A stretch of 64,000 nucleotides of DNA from NCBI GenBank assembly GCA_017542125.1, contig JAFXXU010000042.1, positions 62,001 to 126,000 of the forward strand, written 5' to 3'. Position 1 is the first letter of the stretch. Every line of letters begins with the position of its first letter. Under the pieces are notes generated by a model. It worked only from the letters and a program-made list of their open reading frames with translations, did not search any database and had not been told where the DNA came from. A program made the position numbers and the translations under genes. The DNA comes from Ruminococcus sp. (GTDB lineage: Bacteria > Bacillota > Clostridia > Oscillospirales > Ruminococcaceae). Positions 1 to 8,173 of the stretch are shown here, piece after piece.

Positions 1-139
1 CCTCACTGGAAGCTGTGCTCTCGCTTACAGAAGAAACCGTATCTGCCGAACCCTTGGACGAGCTGTCCGAGGTGCTGCCGCAGGCTGTCATTGCAGCCGC
101 AAGGATTATTGCCAGTGTCATAGATAATGCTTTTTTCAT
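1..139 (-). CDS. Lipoprotein, N-terminal part only
   Basis: The gene runs off the left edge of the window; the first 46 codons are visible. It starts with Lys-Lys and a hydrophobic stretch, followed by the lipobox-like end AMTACGS, so Cys20 is the expected lipidation site of an exported lipoprotein. A strong AAGGAGG ribosome binding site lies just upstream of the ATG. After the Cys comes a Ser-rich linker containing DTVSSVSES. Nearly the same string, DTVSSVSET, occurs in the linker of the membrane serpin at 59050-60585, so this could be a related surface protein. That is only a hint, because such linkers are low complexity. The mature domain lies outside the window and the function cannot be told. 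Confidence 0.8.
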   Translation of the reverse strand, partial: MKKALSMTLAIILAAAMTACGSTSDSSSKGSADTVSSVSESTASSE

Positions 140-173
140 AGTGATGACCTCCTTTGAACTTCTCTTTGAGCTT

Positions 174-209
174 ATCATACCATTCCTGCCTTAATCTTAC
201 TTAAAGGCA
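174..209 (-). promoter_or_regulatory. Candidate promoter and inverted repeat upstream of the lipoprotein gene
   Basis: An extended -10 (TGGTATGAT on the minus strand; hexamer at 174-179) lies about 35 bases before the start codon. No good -35 is visible. At 187-209 there is an imperfect inverted repeat with TGCCTT/AAGGCA arms overlapping the -35 position, which could be an operator. Confidence 0.35.
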
Positions 210-762
210 ATATGAAAAGCGGGTGAAAGATCAGAGCGCGGAGGAGAAGGTGGTTGCAGGATCTATCTTTTCTGAAAATATTTTCAGTGAATAATCATTC
301 AGAAAGCATTGCCTATTCTGACTGCCGGTAACTATTATTCCACAGCAGCCCAATAAATATTGCTCACATCATTTCAGAACAGAAAAAGCTCTCACATCCG
401 AACTGTGAAAGCCAAATCATTAGCTATTCTGTTGTGATGATACAGAGTCCAATGCGCCTTACCCTCAAAGCGAGAGTATGCAACAATATTATCCCCGATC
501 TTTCCCCCACCTGAGAGCAAAAACGGCGCCACATATTCACCCTCCTGACCGCAGAGCACACTGCCTGCACTCTCCGAGATATGCTCCCGGAGCTCTCCTG
601 ATACAGGAGCAAAAACAGCCCGCACCGTCCTGTTGCATGACACATCAGAAGCCCGCTTTTTGTCAAGCTAAAAACCTTTGCGGGATTTTTTGCGGGACTG
701 CATTCAAAAAAAGGAGGACTGTCATGCTCAAAACAAGCCCCGTTCCCCGAGCAGTACAAAAC
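210..762. other. Gene-poor stretch between the lipoprotein gene and tRNA-Arg
   Basis: About 550 bases with no convincing gene. Open frames exist on both strands (for example 392-643 minus) but lack ribosome binding sites and recognisable motifs. At about 677-700 there is a short direct repeat (TTGCGGGA, twice). Because this lies on the 3' side of a tRNA gene it could be debris of an integrated element, but no integrase remnant was recognised. Confidence 0.3.
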
Positions 763-793
763 AAAAAACCCCCGCGTTTTCGGACGCGAGGGC
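763..793 (-). terminator. Rho-independent terminator of tRNA-Arg
   Basis: On the minus strand an arm CCCTCGCG pairs with CGCGGGGG around a short loop and is followed directly by a run of T. It lies about 25 bases after the tRNA 3' end. Confidence 0.8.
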
Positions 794-817
794 ATTCGGT
801 GGTGCACCGCGTGCACC

Positions 818-894
818 TGGCGCGCTGCAAGGGACTCGAACCCCTGACCTACTGGTTCGTAGCCAGTCACTCTATCCAGCTGAGCTAGCAGCGC
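818..894 (-). tRNA. tRNA-Arg (anticodon ACG)
   Basis: A full cloverleaf reads on the minus strand. The acceptor arms are GCGCTGC (888-894) and GCAGCGC (822-828), followed by discriminator G and an encoded CCA (818-820). The anticodon arm is ACTGG-CTACGAA-CCAGT with anticodon ACG, which reads CGN arginine codons after A-to-I editing. The T arm contains GGTTCGAGTCC. It is a single gene with its own promoter (913-941) and terminator (763-793). Confidence 0.96.
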
Positions 895-912
895 ATTGTA
901 TTCAGCCATATT

Positions 913-941
913 ATTATAGCACGGTTTGTGCTCTTTGTCAA
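913..941 (-). promoter_or_regulatory. Sigma-A promoter of tRNA-Arg
   Basis: TTGACA, 17 bases, TATAAT on the minus strand, with the -10 ending about 18 bases before the tRNA 5' end. This is a perfect consensus promoter, as expected for a stable RNA. Confidence 0.85.
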
Positions 942-1061
942 GCTAAAATGCCTGTTTTCATAATTTGTTCAAATATGGCTTCCCGGACGGCGCCAATGTG
1001 CCTGTACGGCTTCCCTGCCCTCCCGCAATGTGTCAGGAAGATGAAAACTCCGCGGTTTTCC

Positions 1062-1090
1062 TTGACAATCCTGCTGATTTGCGGTATAAT
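1062..1090 (+). promoter_or_regulatory. Sigma-A promoter of lipoprotein gene 1142-1864
   Basis: TTGACA (1062-1067), 17 bases, TATAAT (1085-1090), about 50 bases before the ATG. A ribosome binding site AGGAG follows. Confidence 0.85.
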
Positions 1091-1141
1091 AATGCAGTCG
1101 GGAGAGCCCCGACTTGTAAAAGAGAACAGGAGACGATAGAT

Positions 1142-1864
1142 ATGAAAATAAAAACTATGACCCTGCTGCTGGCAGCCGCCGCTGTCCTGAGCCTGGCGGG
1201 CTGTGCCAACAGTGACAGTTCCTCCTCCGCGGAGACGACCACCACCACTACCACCGCAGCCTCTGCTGCACCTGCTCCCGCTCCCACCGACGGCAAGCCG
1301 GGCGGCAAGTACATCTTCTCCCAGGCGTTTGAGGGAGAGAAGGAGACCTTCCTGAGCGTGGATATCGACCCCACAAAGCTGTTTATCTCCTTTGAGGCCG
1401 GCGGCAAGGGCACCTACTCCAGTCCGGCGGGGACGACTCCCCTGACCTGGGATGACAAGAGCTTCACCGTTGAGGGCGGCGGCAAAAACGAGTTCACGCT
1501 GGAGGGCGACAAGCTCACGGTGAAGGATAACAATATGACGCTGATCTACATCCACGAGAGCAGCTATCAGCAGCCCGACGGCGTTCCCGAGGGCAAGTAC
1601 GCCTTCGTCAGCGCCCACAACGACGGCACGCCTCTCGATACCGGTACGGGCGTAACTGCTGAGAATACTTATCTGGAGTTCTACTCCGACGGCACGGGGA
1701 ACGCATCCTCGGCCTCAGGAAAGCAGGGCTTCACCTGGGAAAAGGGTCACATCCTCTACTCTGACGGTACTGATTCCACCTATATCCTCCGCGGAACGAC
1801 TATGACGGTATTTGATCTGCAATCCACCATCACCCTGGAGCTGGTTCCCGGCTCGGATGCATAA
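1142..1864 (+). CDS. Putative lipoprotein with two repeated beta-rich domains
   Basis: 240 residues. The ATG at 1142 was chosen over upstream in-frame starts because it has a ribosome binding site (AACAGGAGA) and begins a clear signal peptide ending in LSLAGC, a lipobox with Cys21. A Ser/Thr/Ala/Pro-rich linker of about 30 residues follows. The rest consists of two related units, each opening with GGKYIFSQAF or EGKYAFVSAH and containing a FYSDGTGN/FEAGGKGT motif, then a W-containing strand and a hydrophobic end. Such internal duplications are typical of small beta-sheet domains in secreted ruminococcal lipoproteins. It is likely anchored to the outer face of the membrane; the substrate or partner is unknown. 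It is monocistronic, with its own promoter and the terminator at 1882-1911. Confidence 0.85.
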   Translation: MKIKTMTLLLAAAAVLSLAGCANSDSSSSAETTTTTTTAASAAPAPAPTDGKPGGKYIFSQAFEGEKETFLSVDIDPTKLFISFEAGGKGTYSSPAGTTPLTWDDKSFTVEGGGKNEFTLEGDKLTVKDNNMTLIYIHESSYQQPDGVPEGKYAFVSAHNDGTPLDTGTGVTAENTYLEFYSDGTGNASSASGKQGFTWEKGHILYSDGTDSTYILRGTTMTVFDLQSTITLELVPGSDA

Positions 1865-1881
1865 CAGAATAAGCAAACTGA

Positions 1882-1911
1882 GCCCCCCGCAGGCGAGATC
1901 CTGCGGGGGGC
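1882..1911. terminator. Convergent terminator between the two lipoprotein genes
   Basis: GCCCCCCGCAG pairs with CTGCGGGGGGC, an 11-bp GC stem with a short loop followed by TTCTGTT. It sits between converging genes and probably serves the plus-strand gene mainly, because the T-run is better on that side. Confidence 0.75.
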
Positions 1912-1917
1912 TTCTGT

Positions 1918-2796
1918 TCATTTCTCTTCGTAATGGGCGGATATGCTCTCGCCGTCGCATTTGACTATGACCGGCGCCGTCCTGGTCAGATAGGTCTCTG
2001 CGCCGAGGTCTGAAAGCATCTTCATCACCGCCCTGTCCTCCAGTATCTCGTCGGAGGAGGTTATCACCGCGATCTTAGGCCTTACATCGTTCAGAAAGGC
2101 TCCCAGGCGGCTCTGGAAATGCCCGTGATAGGGCACTTTAAGGAAGTCATAAGACCTGCCCCCCTCCCGGGCGATGAATTCGTTCATCCTAAGATCCTCC
2201 GCATCCCCGGCAAACAGCAGCGACTTGCTCCCGTACCTCACCGAGGTTATCAGGGATGAGTTATTGCTGGGCTCGTCGGGGTAGCTCTGCCGCATAGGAG
2301 GATAGATCGTCACCTCTGCATTCCCGAACCGGAAGCTCTGCCGCTCCGAGAGGATCTCTCCCCGCTTGCCCAGAGCCTTGAGCTGCTCCGCATATTCGGA
2401 GTATTCCTCGCTCTCCTTGATGCAGTTGCTCTGTATCACCCGATCCACGCGGACCGATCTCAGCACCTTTGCCGCGCCCCCAACGTGATCCTTGTCAAAG
2501 TGAGTGACGATGAGCATATCCAGCTTTTTGATCCCAGCCTTGGACATATAGTCCACGATCTCCTTGCCGAAGCCCTTTTCGCCGCAGTCGATGAGGATGG
2601 CGAGGTCCGAGTTCCAGATAAGATGTGCGTCAGCCTTGCCTGCCTTGAAGCAGTAGCAGGTCAGCTCCTCCAGCTTTCCCTCGGCAGTGGGAGGCAGCGG
2701 CTCTTGTTCCCTCTCCTTAACGGCAGAGTTGACCGAGCATCCGCAAAGCAGCATCGCCGATGACACCGCCGCCGCGATCAGCCTTCTTATCCTCAT
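1918..2796 (-). CDS. Metallo-beta-lactamase-fold lipoprotein (ComEC-like hydrolase domain)
   Basis: 292 residues from the ATG at 2796. This start has an AGGTG ribosome binding site and opens a signal peptide ending in AMLLCGC (lipobox). An upstream in-frame start would add 12 residues before the signal and is less likely. The mature part is a metallo-beta-lactamase fold: a Cys-Gly acidic strand (LIDCGEKG), the metal motif THFDKDHVGG (HxDxDH), SLLFAGDAED (bridging Asp), and a late PYHGH. This arrangement matches the hydrolase domain of ComEC and free-standing Com-type MBL proteins, usually acting on DNA or phosphodiesters. It lies at the tail of the kinase/phosphatase operon, about 80 bases after the preceding gene, and may be co-transcribed. 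The substrate is not known. Confidence 0.82.
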   Translation of the reverse strand: MRIRRLIAAAVSSAMLLCGCSVNSAVKEREQEPLPPTAEGKLEELTCYCFKAGKADAHLIWNSDLAILIDCGEKGFGKEIVDYMSKAGIKKLDMLIVTHFDKDHVGGAAKVLRSVRVDRVIQSNCIKESEEYSEYAEQLKALGKRGEILSERQSFRFGNAEVTIYPPMRQSYPDEPSNNSSLITSVRYGSKSLLFAGDAEDLRMNEFIAREGGRSYDFLKVPYHGHFQSRLGAFLNDVRPKIAVITSSDEILEDRAVMKMLSDLGAETYLTRTAPVIVKCDGESISAHYEEK

Positions 2797-2877
2797 ACGC
2801 ACATCACCTCGCCTTTCTGTATAATCGAACATCAGCCGCAGAGCTATGCCCCTTAGGGTGCAGCTTTGCGGCTGTTC

Positions 2878-3639
2878 TCAGTGCTTTCTTCTGAAAAGGA
2901 AGTTCGATCTTGCGACCTTCTTGCGCCTCTTGGCCTGCTCCAGAAGCTCTTCGGGGGTGAGGTTTTCCTCTTCCTGGAGCTTCTTCTTGGCGGCAGCCTT
3001 GGCTTCCTCCTCCTCGCTCTGCATAGCGATTATCTCCTCGGGAGGCTTGATATCCTCCGGAGCCTCGTAGAAGGGGTTGCTCTCGTCGATGCCCACGCCC
3101 TTGATCGCATTGGCGACGTCCTTCTTAACCTCCTGAGCCGCAGCCTTCGGCGCAGCAGAGGGTGCAGGTGCAGCGGAAGCTGCAGGGGGCGGGGTCACGG
3201 GCTTGAGAGTGGAGGGCTTTGAGGGGCCGCCTCCGAAATCGAAGCCTTCCATAAGGGAAGCTGCCGAACCGGCGAGCCTCAGTGTTGCCACGGTAGGCTG
3301 ATCCTCATTCGAGAGATAAATCTGGCATTTATCGTTGTTGGGATTGTAGCGGAACAGCAGCCCCAGACCCTCCTCAGAGGGCTTGAGCACCGAGCCGTTC
3401 TTCGGGCTGATGATGACCAGCGCAGAAGCATTCCTGCATCCGGCGTTTGCCATATTCATAGCCGCCGCAACATCGGCAGGCAGATTGATCAGCTTGCCGT
3501 CCTTCAGCACAAGGCTTGAGAGCCCCATAAAGATCTCGTCCCGGTCATTGAGGATAAACGCCGCATATCTGTCTGCGAACGCCGGCTTATCCTGCTTGAT
3601 CTGCTCGGCTATATCCGATGCTTTAATGTAAAATTTCAT
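2878..3639 (-). CDS. Unknown protein of the TerY-P operon with a Pro/Ala linker and charged tail
   Basis: About 253 residues if the ATG at 3639 is used; GTG at 3657 is possible and the ribosome binding site does not settle it. The first 145 residues look globular (alternating hydrophobic strands, LNDRDEIFMG, ALVIISPKNGSVL, LLFRYN). A Pro/Ala-rich linker follows (about 150-185), then a highly charged Glu/Lys helical tail ending in basic RRKKVARSNFLFRRKH. No family was recognised. It follows the PP2C gene closely and shares the operon, so it is probably a structural partner or a phosphorylation target of the kinase/phosphatase pair (inference). Confidence 0.7.
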   Translation of the reverse strand: MKFYIKASDIAEQIKQDKPAFADRYAAFILNDRDEIFMGLSSLVLKDGKLINLPADVAAAMNMANAGCRNASALVIISPKNGSVLKPSEEGLGLLFRYNPNNDKCQIYLSNEDQPTVATLRLAGSAASLMEGFDFGGGPSKPSTLKPVTPPPAASAAPAPSAAPKAAAQEVKKDVANAIKGVGIDESNPFYEAPEDIKPPEEIIAMQSEEEEAKAAAKKKLQEEENLTPEELLEQAKRRKKVARSNFLFRRKH

Positions 3640-3687
3640 TAGTTCCAAAGCAAGCACCTGCCTTAATTATTTCTTTTGTGTGATCTG

Positions 3688-4590
3688 CTATTGCTTGTTC
3701 AGCAGTTTGGCCTTCCTCTCGGCAGCCTCACGCTTGTTGGCGGCGATCTTTTCCTTGATCACGCCGTTATCCTCCACAGCAAGCTCTGCATCGTAGATGC
3801 AGGAGAGGGAGATATCGTCCTCGGTGCCGTAGTGGGAGCGTTTTACGAGGTTGTTTTTCAGTGAGGGCATGAACGCCTCGATATTGGGGAGCTGCCCCGC
3901 GATTATCGTATGGTAGTCAAGGAAGTCCCTGTCGCTGCCGAAGGAGGTGTAAAGACCGTCCGTCGAAACGAAGAAGCTCAGCAGCTTCTTGTTCTCAACA
4001 AAGAACTCGTCAAACATCGTCGATGCCATGGCGTTGCACATGGAAGCTGTGATGTTTGCGGGGTTTGATTCCTCGTAGTCGATGATCTGCGAGGTCTCGC
4101 CGTCGGCAAACACAGCCACAAGGCTGCCGTCACCGATCTGGAAGCCGAAGGTATAATCCCTGGCTGCCACGGCGCACACCAGCGTTGTGCCGTAATAGGA
4201 CTCGGGGGGTATCTCGATGAAATCCTTATGCTCAAACATATGCTTCTCGTCAATGGTGACGGGGTTTTCCTCCAGATGCTTGAGCACCTTTTCGTTCCAG
4301 AGCATCAGCACCTGCTTCTCGATCATCCTGATGACTCTTTTGTAATTCTTCTTTATGCTCTCATCGAAGAGGTCGGGATCCTCAAAGAACCTCTCGACCG
4401 TCTCGACTGCTGCTTCGGTGGCGCACTTCGAGCCTATGTTGCTGCGGAAGTGCTTCTTGCTGCCGTGACCGTCAGCTACAACAGCGACCGCAAAGCCGTT
4501 GCCGACCTTGTAAGCGGAGCTGTCCTGGCATACTATGCCTCTTTTCTCGTGGCTGGCACCCATAACAGAGTGACTGAACCCGTTGAACAT
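3688..4590 (-). CDS. PP2C-family Ser/Thr protein phosphatase of a TerY-P triad
   Basis: 300 residues. PP2C metal-site motifs are present in order: VVADGHGSKKH (DGHG), YYGTTLVCAV, FQIGDGSLVAV, FVSTDGLYTS and a late EDDISLS. An N-terminal SHSVMGASH followed by CQDS is the usual PP2C opening. These enzymes remove phosphate from Ser/Thr with two metal ions, here presumably reversing the kinase at 5548-6897. The C-terminal tail is charged and helical. It starts about 45 bases after the vWA gene on the same strand. Kinase, vWA and PP2C together are the TerY-P triad known from comparative studies of ter-type stress systems. Confidence 0.9.
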   Translation of the reverse strand: MFNGFSHSVMGASHEKRGIVCQDSSAYKVGNGFAVAVVADGHGSKKHFRSNIGSKCATEAAVETVERFFEDPDLFDESIKKNYKRVIRMIEKQVLMLWNEKVLKHLEENPVTIDEKHMFEHKDFIEIPPESYYGTTLVCAVAARDYTFGFQIGDGSLVAVFADGETSQIIDYEESNPANITASMCNAMASTMFDEFFVENKKLLSFFVSTDGLYTSFGSDRDFLDYHTIIAGQLPNIEAFMPSLKNNLVKRSHYGTEDDISLSCIYDAELAVEDNGVIKEKIAANKREAAERKAKLLNKQ

Positions 4591-4635
4591 TATCTATCAC
4601 TGCTCCTTCTTTATTATGATCCGGGATACTGCTTT

Positions 4636-5502
4636 TTACCAGCCCGAATCGAAGGAAACATCGTCCGAATCGTTCTTCTTTACCAGCTCCTGTATCTGCT
4701 GACCCAGCATCTTCTGCTTGGAGGCATAAACGTCCTCGTCGCTGAGCTCCTGCTCGTTCTGGTCGGCAAGAGTCATACTCTTACTGCCTATCTGCGAAGC
4801 GGTAACTGCAACGATCTTGATCATCTGAGCCAGCTGGTTGCCCGAGTAGGCGTGAACAACGGTATCCTTTGAGCCGGTGAACTCGGCCAGCATATCGTCG
4901 TTAGCTTCGTTGCCGATACCCAGCGCAGCCTTAAGGCCGAACTTATACCAGCTGTTGGAGGAAAGCGCCTCCAGACCCTCCTTGTAATCGTCGGAGGGAT
5001 AGCCGTCTGTCATCAGGAAGATAACGGGGGCGAAGGAGAGCGAGGGAGAATTGAGGAAGCTGTTTCTCGACATTCTCAGCGAGAGCTCCTTGAAGGCTTC
5101 ACCCATGCTGGTAACGCCCTGAGCGGTAAGTCTTGTCCACTCGAATTCCTCGATGGCGATAGGCTCTGCATACATCCACTTAACGCCGGTGGAGAAGGTC
5201 AGTACAGCGATCTTGACCTCGGTATCAGCCTCACCTACTCGGCGGATCTCGGGGATAAGCTCCTCCATAACGGTATTGAGCTCACCCATCTTGGTGCCCT
5301 TCATACTTCCCGAAGTATCTATCAGGAAGAAGATTACCAGGCTCTTCCTCGATACACCGGTAGCTCCCAGCGGATCGTCGTCAAAATCAAGCATATCGAA
5401 ATCATCGAGAGCGTCTGTCTCGGCAGCTGCTGCCTGGACCTCCTGCTTCTCTTCAGCGGGAGCAGGGGTGGGGGTGCTGTTCTGCTTATTTTTCTTACTC
5501 AT
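4636..5502 (-). CDS. TerY-like von Willebrand A domain protein
   Basis: 288 residues. The ATG at 5502 was preferred over GTG at 5508 because the AAGGAG ribosome binding site then lies 9 bases away. An acidic, Pro/Ala-rich N-terminus of about 50 residues precedes a vWA domain with the metal-ion-dependent adhesion motif DTSGSM (about residue 62), a TSMGEA threonine loop and the MTDGYPSD aspartate loop. TerY proteins are vWA adaptors that bind partners through a divalent metal. Here it lies between the kinase and PP2C genes, the usual triad order. The C-terminal third is helical and charged. It is cytoplasmic, with no signal peptide. Confidence 0.9.
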   Translation of the reverse strand: MSKKNKQNSTPTPAPAEEKQEVQAAAAETDALDDFDMLDFDDDPLGATGVSRKSLVIFFLIDTSGSMKGTKMGELNTVMEELIPEIRRVGEADTEVKIAVLTFSTGVKWMYAEPIAIEEFEWTRLTAQGVTSMGEAFKELSLRMSRNSFLNSPSLSFAPVIFLMTDGYPSDDYKEGLEALSSNSWYKFGLKAALGIGNEANDDMLAEFTGSKDTVVHAYSGNQLAQMIKIVAVTASQIGSKSMTLADQNEQELSDEDVYASKQKMLGQQIQELVKKNDSDDVSFDSGW

Positions 5503-5547
5503 AATCACTTTCTCCTTTTTTGAGATGGTCGTTGTTTATCAAGCGGC

Positions 5548-6897
5548 TCAGATCCAAGCCGAAACCTTTCCGTCGTTGAACTGTATCTCAAGTCCCTGCC
5601 AGATGGGGCAGCCCTTGCCGGGCTCTACATCGTAGTAGACGCCGTCGGGCATTCTAACTCTCCAGGGTTCGTCGGACACGTTCTTGATGCCCAGCACACC
5701 GGGCTTGAGCTTGTTCTCCACCAGCTCGCCCGCAACGCCTACCAGGTCGTCGGTGTTCGGGTCAAGCTCGCAGGTATAGATCTTCGAGCCGATGTAAAGA
5801 GGCATACGCTCCTCGCGGTTGCTGAATTTCAGTGTTGCGAAGGTCATGCCGCACTTGGGGCACTTGTATGTCGCATCGTCAGGCTTCTCGAACATCGAGG
5901 TGAAGTTCTTTCTCCCGCAGGGGCAGGCGATGATCTCCGAACGGAGCTTTATGAACATCTTCTGCCACTCGTTCTCGATAACTCTCTTGCTGGGATCGTT
6001 GAGGCCCTTGGTGAAGGAGTCGATGAACGCATACTTGATATAATCGGGGTAGAGCCTCCAGAACTTGATAACGTTGTCGTGGATGCCTCTTACCGGGCGG
6101 TTGGTGTCGTTGTCCGGGTCATATACGAACACCGCCTCGGCACCGTAGTGCTTGAGCTCCGAGGCTTCGGTCAGGCACACGTCCTTGATGACCTTCTCGC
6201 CCTCCATGGGGTCGCCTCTGAACAGCAGCTTGAAGAGCACTACCGCCAGCGAATACTTATCCGTCTGAACATCGGGCTTTGCGATGCCCCTTACTATCTC
6301 GGGAGCCATATAGCCCGGCTTGCCGCCGATGCCGAAGTTAGCTCCGTCAGGTGCTATGTTATCGCAGTCGCAGACCAGTACGGCGCCCGTATCCACGTTG
6401 ATGAAGAAACCGCCGTCGTTAAGGTCCTGGTAGCTCTTACCTGCTCTGTGCAGCTGTCTGAAAGCGTTTGCGATGTTTATGACCGCCGTTACCATAGCTG
6501 TAAGGTCGGTAAATCTTACGGGCTGCTTTACCGCTCTGCCCGTCAGCGGGTCTACCTTCAAGCGGTAGGTGTTGAGGATATCCACGAAGGAGTCAAAGCT
6601 GTCGGGCTTCAGCTCCATAAGGTAGCCGAAGGTGCCGTCGGGGAAATCCTTTGTCAGGTACTTGGGCCAGAGGAACTTATTGCTCGGCGCACCGTCGCTG
6701 ATATTTCTCTTGATATTGTTCTTGAACTCCAGCGGATCCTTTATCTTGGAGATATCGTACCATTTCAGCGCCCAGCTCTGAGCGTTGTAATCCACTTTGT
6801 AAACGGTACCCTGACCGCCGCTTCCGATTATCCCCGTTACCTTGGCTTTACCGCCATATTCGAGTTCAACTTCCTGGCCAATGCTAAGTTCAGTCAT
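5548..6897 (-). CDS. Ser/Thr protein kinase with C-terminal zinc ribbon (TerY-P kinase)
   Basis: 449 residues from the ATG at 6897, which has an AAGGA site 9 bases upstream. The kinase domain shows the glycine loop GSGGQGTVYKV, the ATP-anchoring Lys in WALKWY (Lys45), catalytic YQDLNDGGFF, CDCDN in place of DFG, and GYMAPEIV (APE). The Asn normally five residues after the catalytic Asp is Gly here, and DFG reads DCD, so the metal site is atypical. After the kinase comes a four-cysteine ribbon (CPCG and CPKCG, about residues 330-355), then a beta-rich C-terminal domain of about 90 residues. The kinase plus zinc-ribbon layout is characteristic of TerY-P kinases. It overlaps no gene but starts 5 bases after the LRR gene stops. 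Confidence 0.92.
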   Translation of the reverse strand: MTELSIGQEVELEYGGKAKVTGIIGSGGQGTVYKVDYNAQSWALKWYDISKIKDPLEFKNNIKRNISDGAPSNKFLWPKYLTKDFPDGTFGYLMELKPDSFDSFVDILNTYRLKVDPLTGRAVKQPVRFTDLTAMVTAVINIANAFRQLHRAGKSYQDLNDGGFFINVDTGAVLVCDCDNIAPDGANFGIGGKPGYMAPEIVRGIAKPDVQTDKYSLAVVLFKLLFRGDPMEGEKVIKDVCLTEASELKHYGAEAVFVYDPDNDTNRPVRGIHDNVIKFWRLYPDYIKYAFIDSFTKGLNDPSKRVIENEWQKMFIKLRSEIIACPCGRKNFTSMFEKPDDATYKCPKCGMTFATLKFSNREERMPLYIGSKIYTCELDPNTDDLVGVAGELVENKLKPGVLGIKNVSDEPWRVRMPDGVYYDVEPGKGCPIWQGLEIQFNDGKVSAWI

Positions 6898-6902
6898 CAG
6901 GC

Positions 6903-7997
6903 TCAATCCTTCCCTTCATCCCCGTCAGGGAGAACCGTTCCCATAGGCGAGGTCACAAATTTAATATTATTCTGCATACAATACTTATGTATATATGAGT
7001 TTTCATAGCAATAGATCGTCAGCTTCGGGCAGTACGCAAAGGCGTTGTCGTCAACGAACTTCACCTGCTGCGCTATGACGAGCCTTTCCAGCTCACCGCA
7101 GCCCGAGAAAGCGTTCTCGCCGATGCTGCTGACGCTGTTCGGCACTCTCAGCCCCTTGAGGGAGGTGCAGCAGAGGAAGGTATTATCCCCTATATCCAGC
7201 AGGCCCTCAGGCAGCTTGAGCTTTTTGAGCCCCACGCAGGCGTTGAAGGCGCCCTTTTCGATCTTTCTCACGTTCGCCGGCACCGTCAGCTCTTCCAGCC
7301 TCTTGCAGTCCGAGAACGCATACTCACCGATAACTCTCAGGGTGCCGGGCAGCGATGCGCTCTTCATCCTGAAGCTGTCAAAGCAGTAGCCGTCCAGCTT
7401 GGTGAAGCCCTCCTTGACCGTTACGGTCTTCGAGAGGCGGTGGATAAAGGCATCCAGCTTCTTGTAGACCTTAAGATCCGGCGGCAGCGGAGCATCCGGA
7501 GCCGCAGCCGCAGTCTCGCCGGACTCACCGTCGGCGGAGGCAGCAGCCTTCTTAGCAGGCTCGGGAGCCTTTCTCTGGTCGATGACCACCATCAGCGGCG
7601 AGGGATAGGCAAAGCCCAGCATATATCCCAGCGAGGCAAGAACGAACTCGGCTTCCTTCTTGGTGAAGCCCAGATCCTTGATCATATACTTCCTCGAGTC
7701 GGTGAAAGCGTATTTCTTGTTCTGGGCGGTCAGTATAAGCTCTAGTATCCCGCCCCTCAGAGCCTTTGCCAGCAGCTTGCCCTCGGTCTCATAGCCGGGG
7801 ATGTAGTCGTAGATGACAGCTATGAGCTGCTCTGTATCGGCTATGATCTCGGCCTGCTCCTTGACAGCCATTTTCAGCATTCGCTGAACGGCTCTGGTAT
7901 TGTCAAAGTCCCTGACATTATATCTCTGCAATGTCCTGCATTCGGGACAGACGGTACTGCCAATGGGTATGTTGACGTGACAGTTCTCACATTGCAT
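6903..7997 (-). CDS. Zinc-ribbon and BspA-type leucine-rich-repeat protein
   Basis: 364 residues. The N-terminus is a four-Cys ribbon (CENC and CPEC, residues 3-20). A helical middle region (about 30-140) contains FTKKEAEFVLASLGYMLGF. An Ala/Pro linker follows, then about six LRR_5/BspA-like repeats of the form AFSDCKRLEELTVPANVRKI and FSGCGELERLVI (about 190-345). Such repeats usually bind proteins. It has no signal peptide, so unlike most BspA proteins it should be intracellular. It is the first gene of the kinase operon, directly behind a consensus promoter, and is a likely scaffold or sensor for the TerY-P triad (inference). Confidence 0.85.
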   Translation of the reverse strand: MQCENCHVNIPIGSTVCPECRTLQRYNVRDFDNTRAVQRMLKMAVKEQAEIIADTEQLIAVIYDYIPGYETEGKLLAKALRGGILELILTAQNKKYAFTDSRKYMIKDLGFTKKEAEFVLASLGYMLGFAYPSPLMVVIDQRKAPEPAKKAAASADGESGETAAAAPDAPLPPDLKVYKKLDAFIHRLSKTVTVKEGFTKLDGYCFDSFRMKSASLPGTLRVIGEYAFSDCKRLEELTVPANVRKIEKGAFNACVGLKKLKLPEGLLDIGDNTFLCCTSLKGLRVPNSVSSIGENAFSGCGELERLVIAQQVKFVDDNAFAYCPKLTIYCYENSYIHKYCMQNNIKFVTSPMGTVLPDGDEGKD

Positions 7998-8106
7998 ATA
8001 CAGCTCTCCAATCCTAAGCCGGAAAAAGCGCGGAAAACCGCAGTTTTTGCCGAGCAGAATATTTAACTATCAGCAAATAACACTTAGTGCATACCTATTT
8101 AGTACA

Positions 8107-8135
8107 ATTATATCATTTTTTGCCTCGTCTGTCAA
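8107..8135 (-). promoter_or_regulatory. Sigma-A promoter of the TerY-P operon
   Basis: On the minus strand TTGACA (8130-8135), 17 bases, TATAAT (8107-8112), about 110 bases before the LRR gene start. The long leader contains a small GCGG/CCGC hairpin followed by GCTTTTT at about 8030-8045. Confidence 0.85.
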
Positions 8136-8173
8136 GCAAATATTAAACAAAATATACAATTGAGAGCATTGCA

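Noticed and set aside
392-643. 83-codon open frame on the minus strand
   Set aside because: No ribosome binding site, no recognisable motif, and it lies in a gene-poor stretch; overlapping frames on both strands are equally open.
654-675. A promoter on the minus strand resembling the tRNA promoter
   Set aside because: A TTGACA is present but no acceptable -10 follows at the right distance.
424-909. Long open frame across the tRNA gene
   Set aside because: It runs through tRNA-Arg and its terminator, so it cannot be a real gene.
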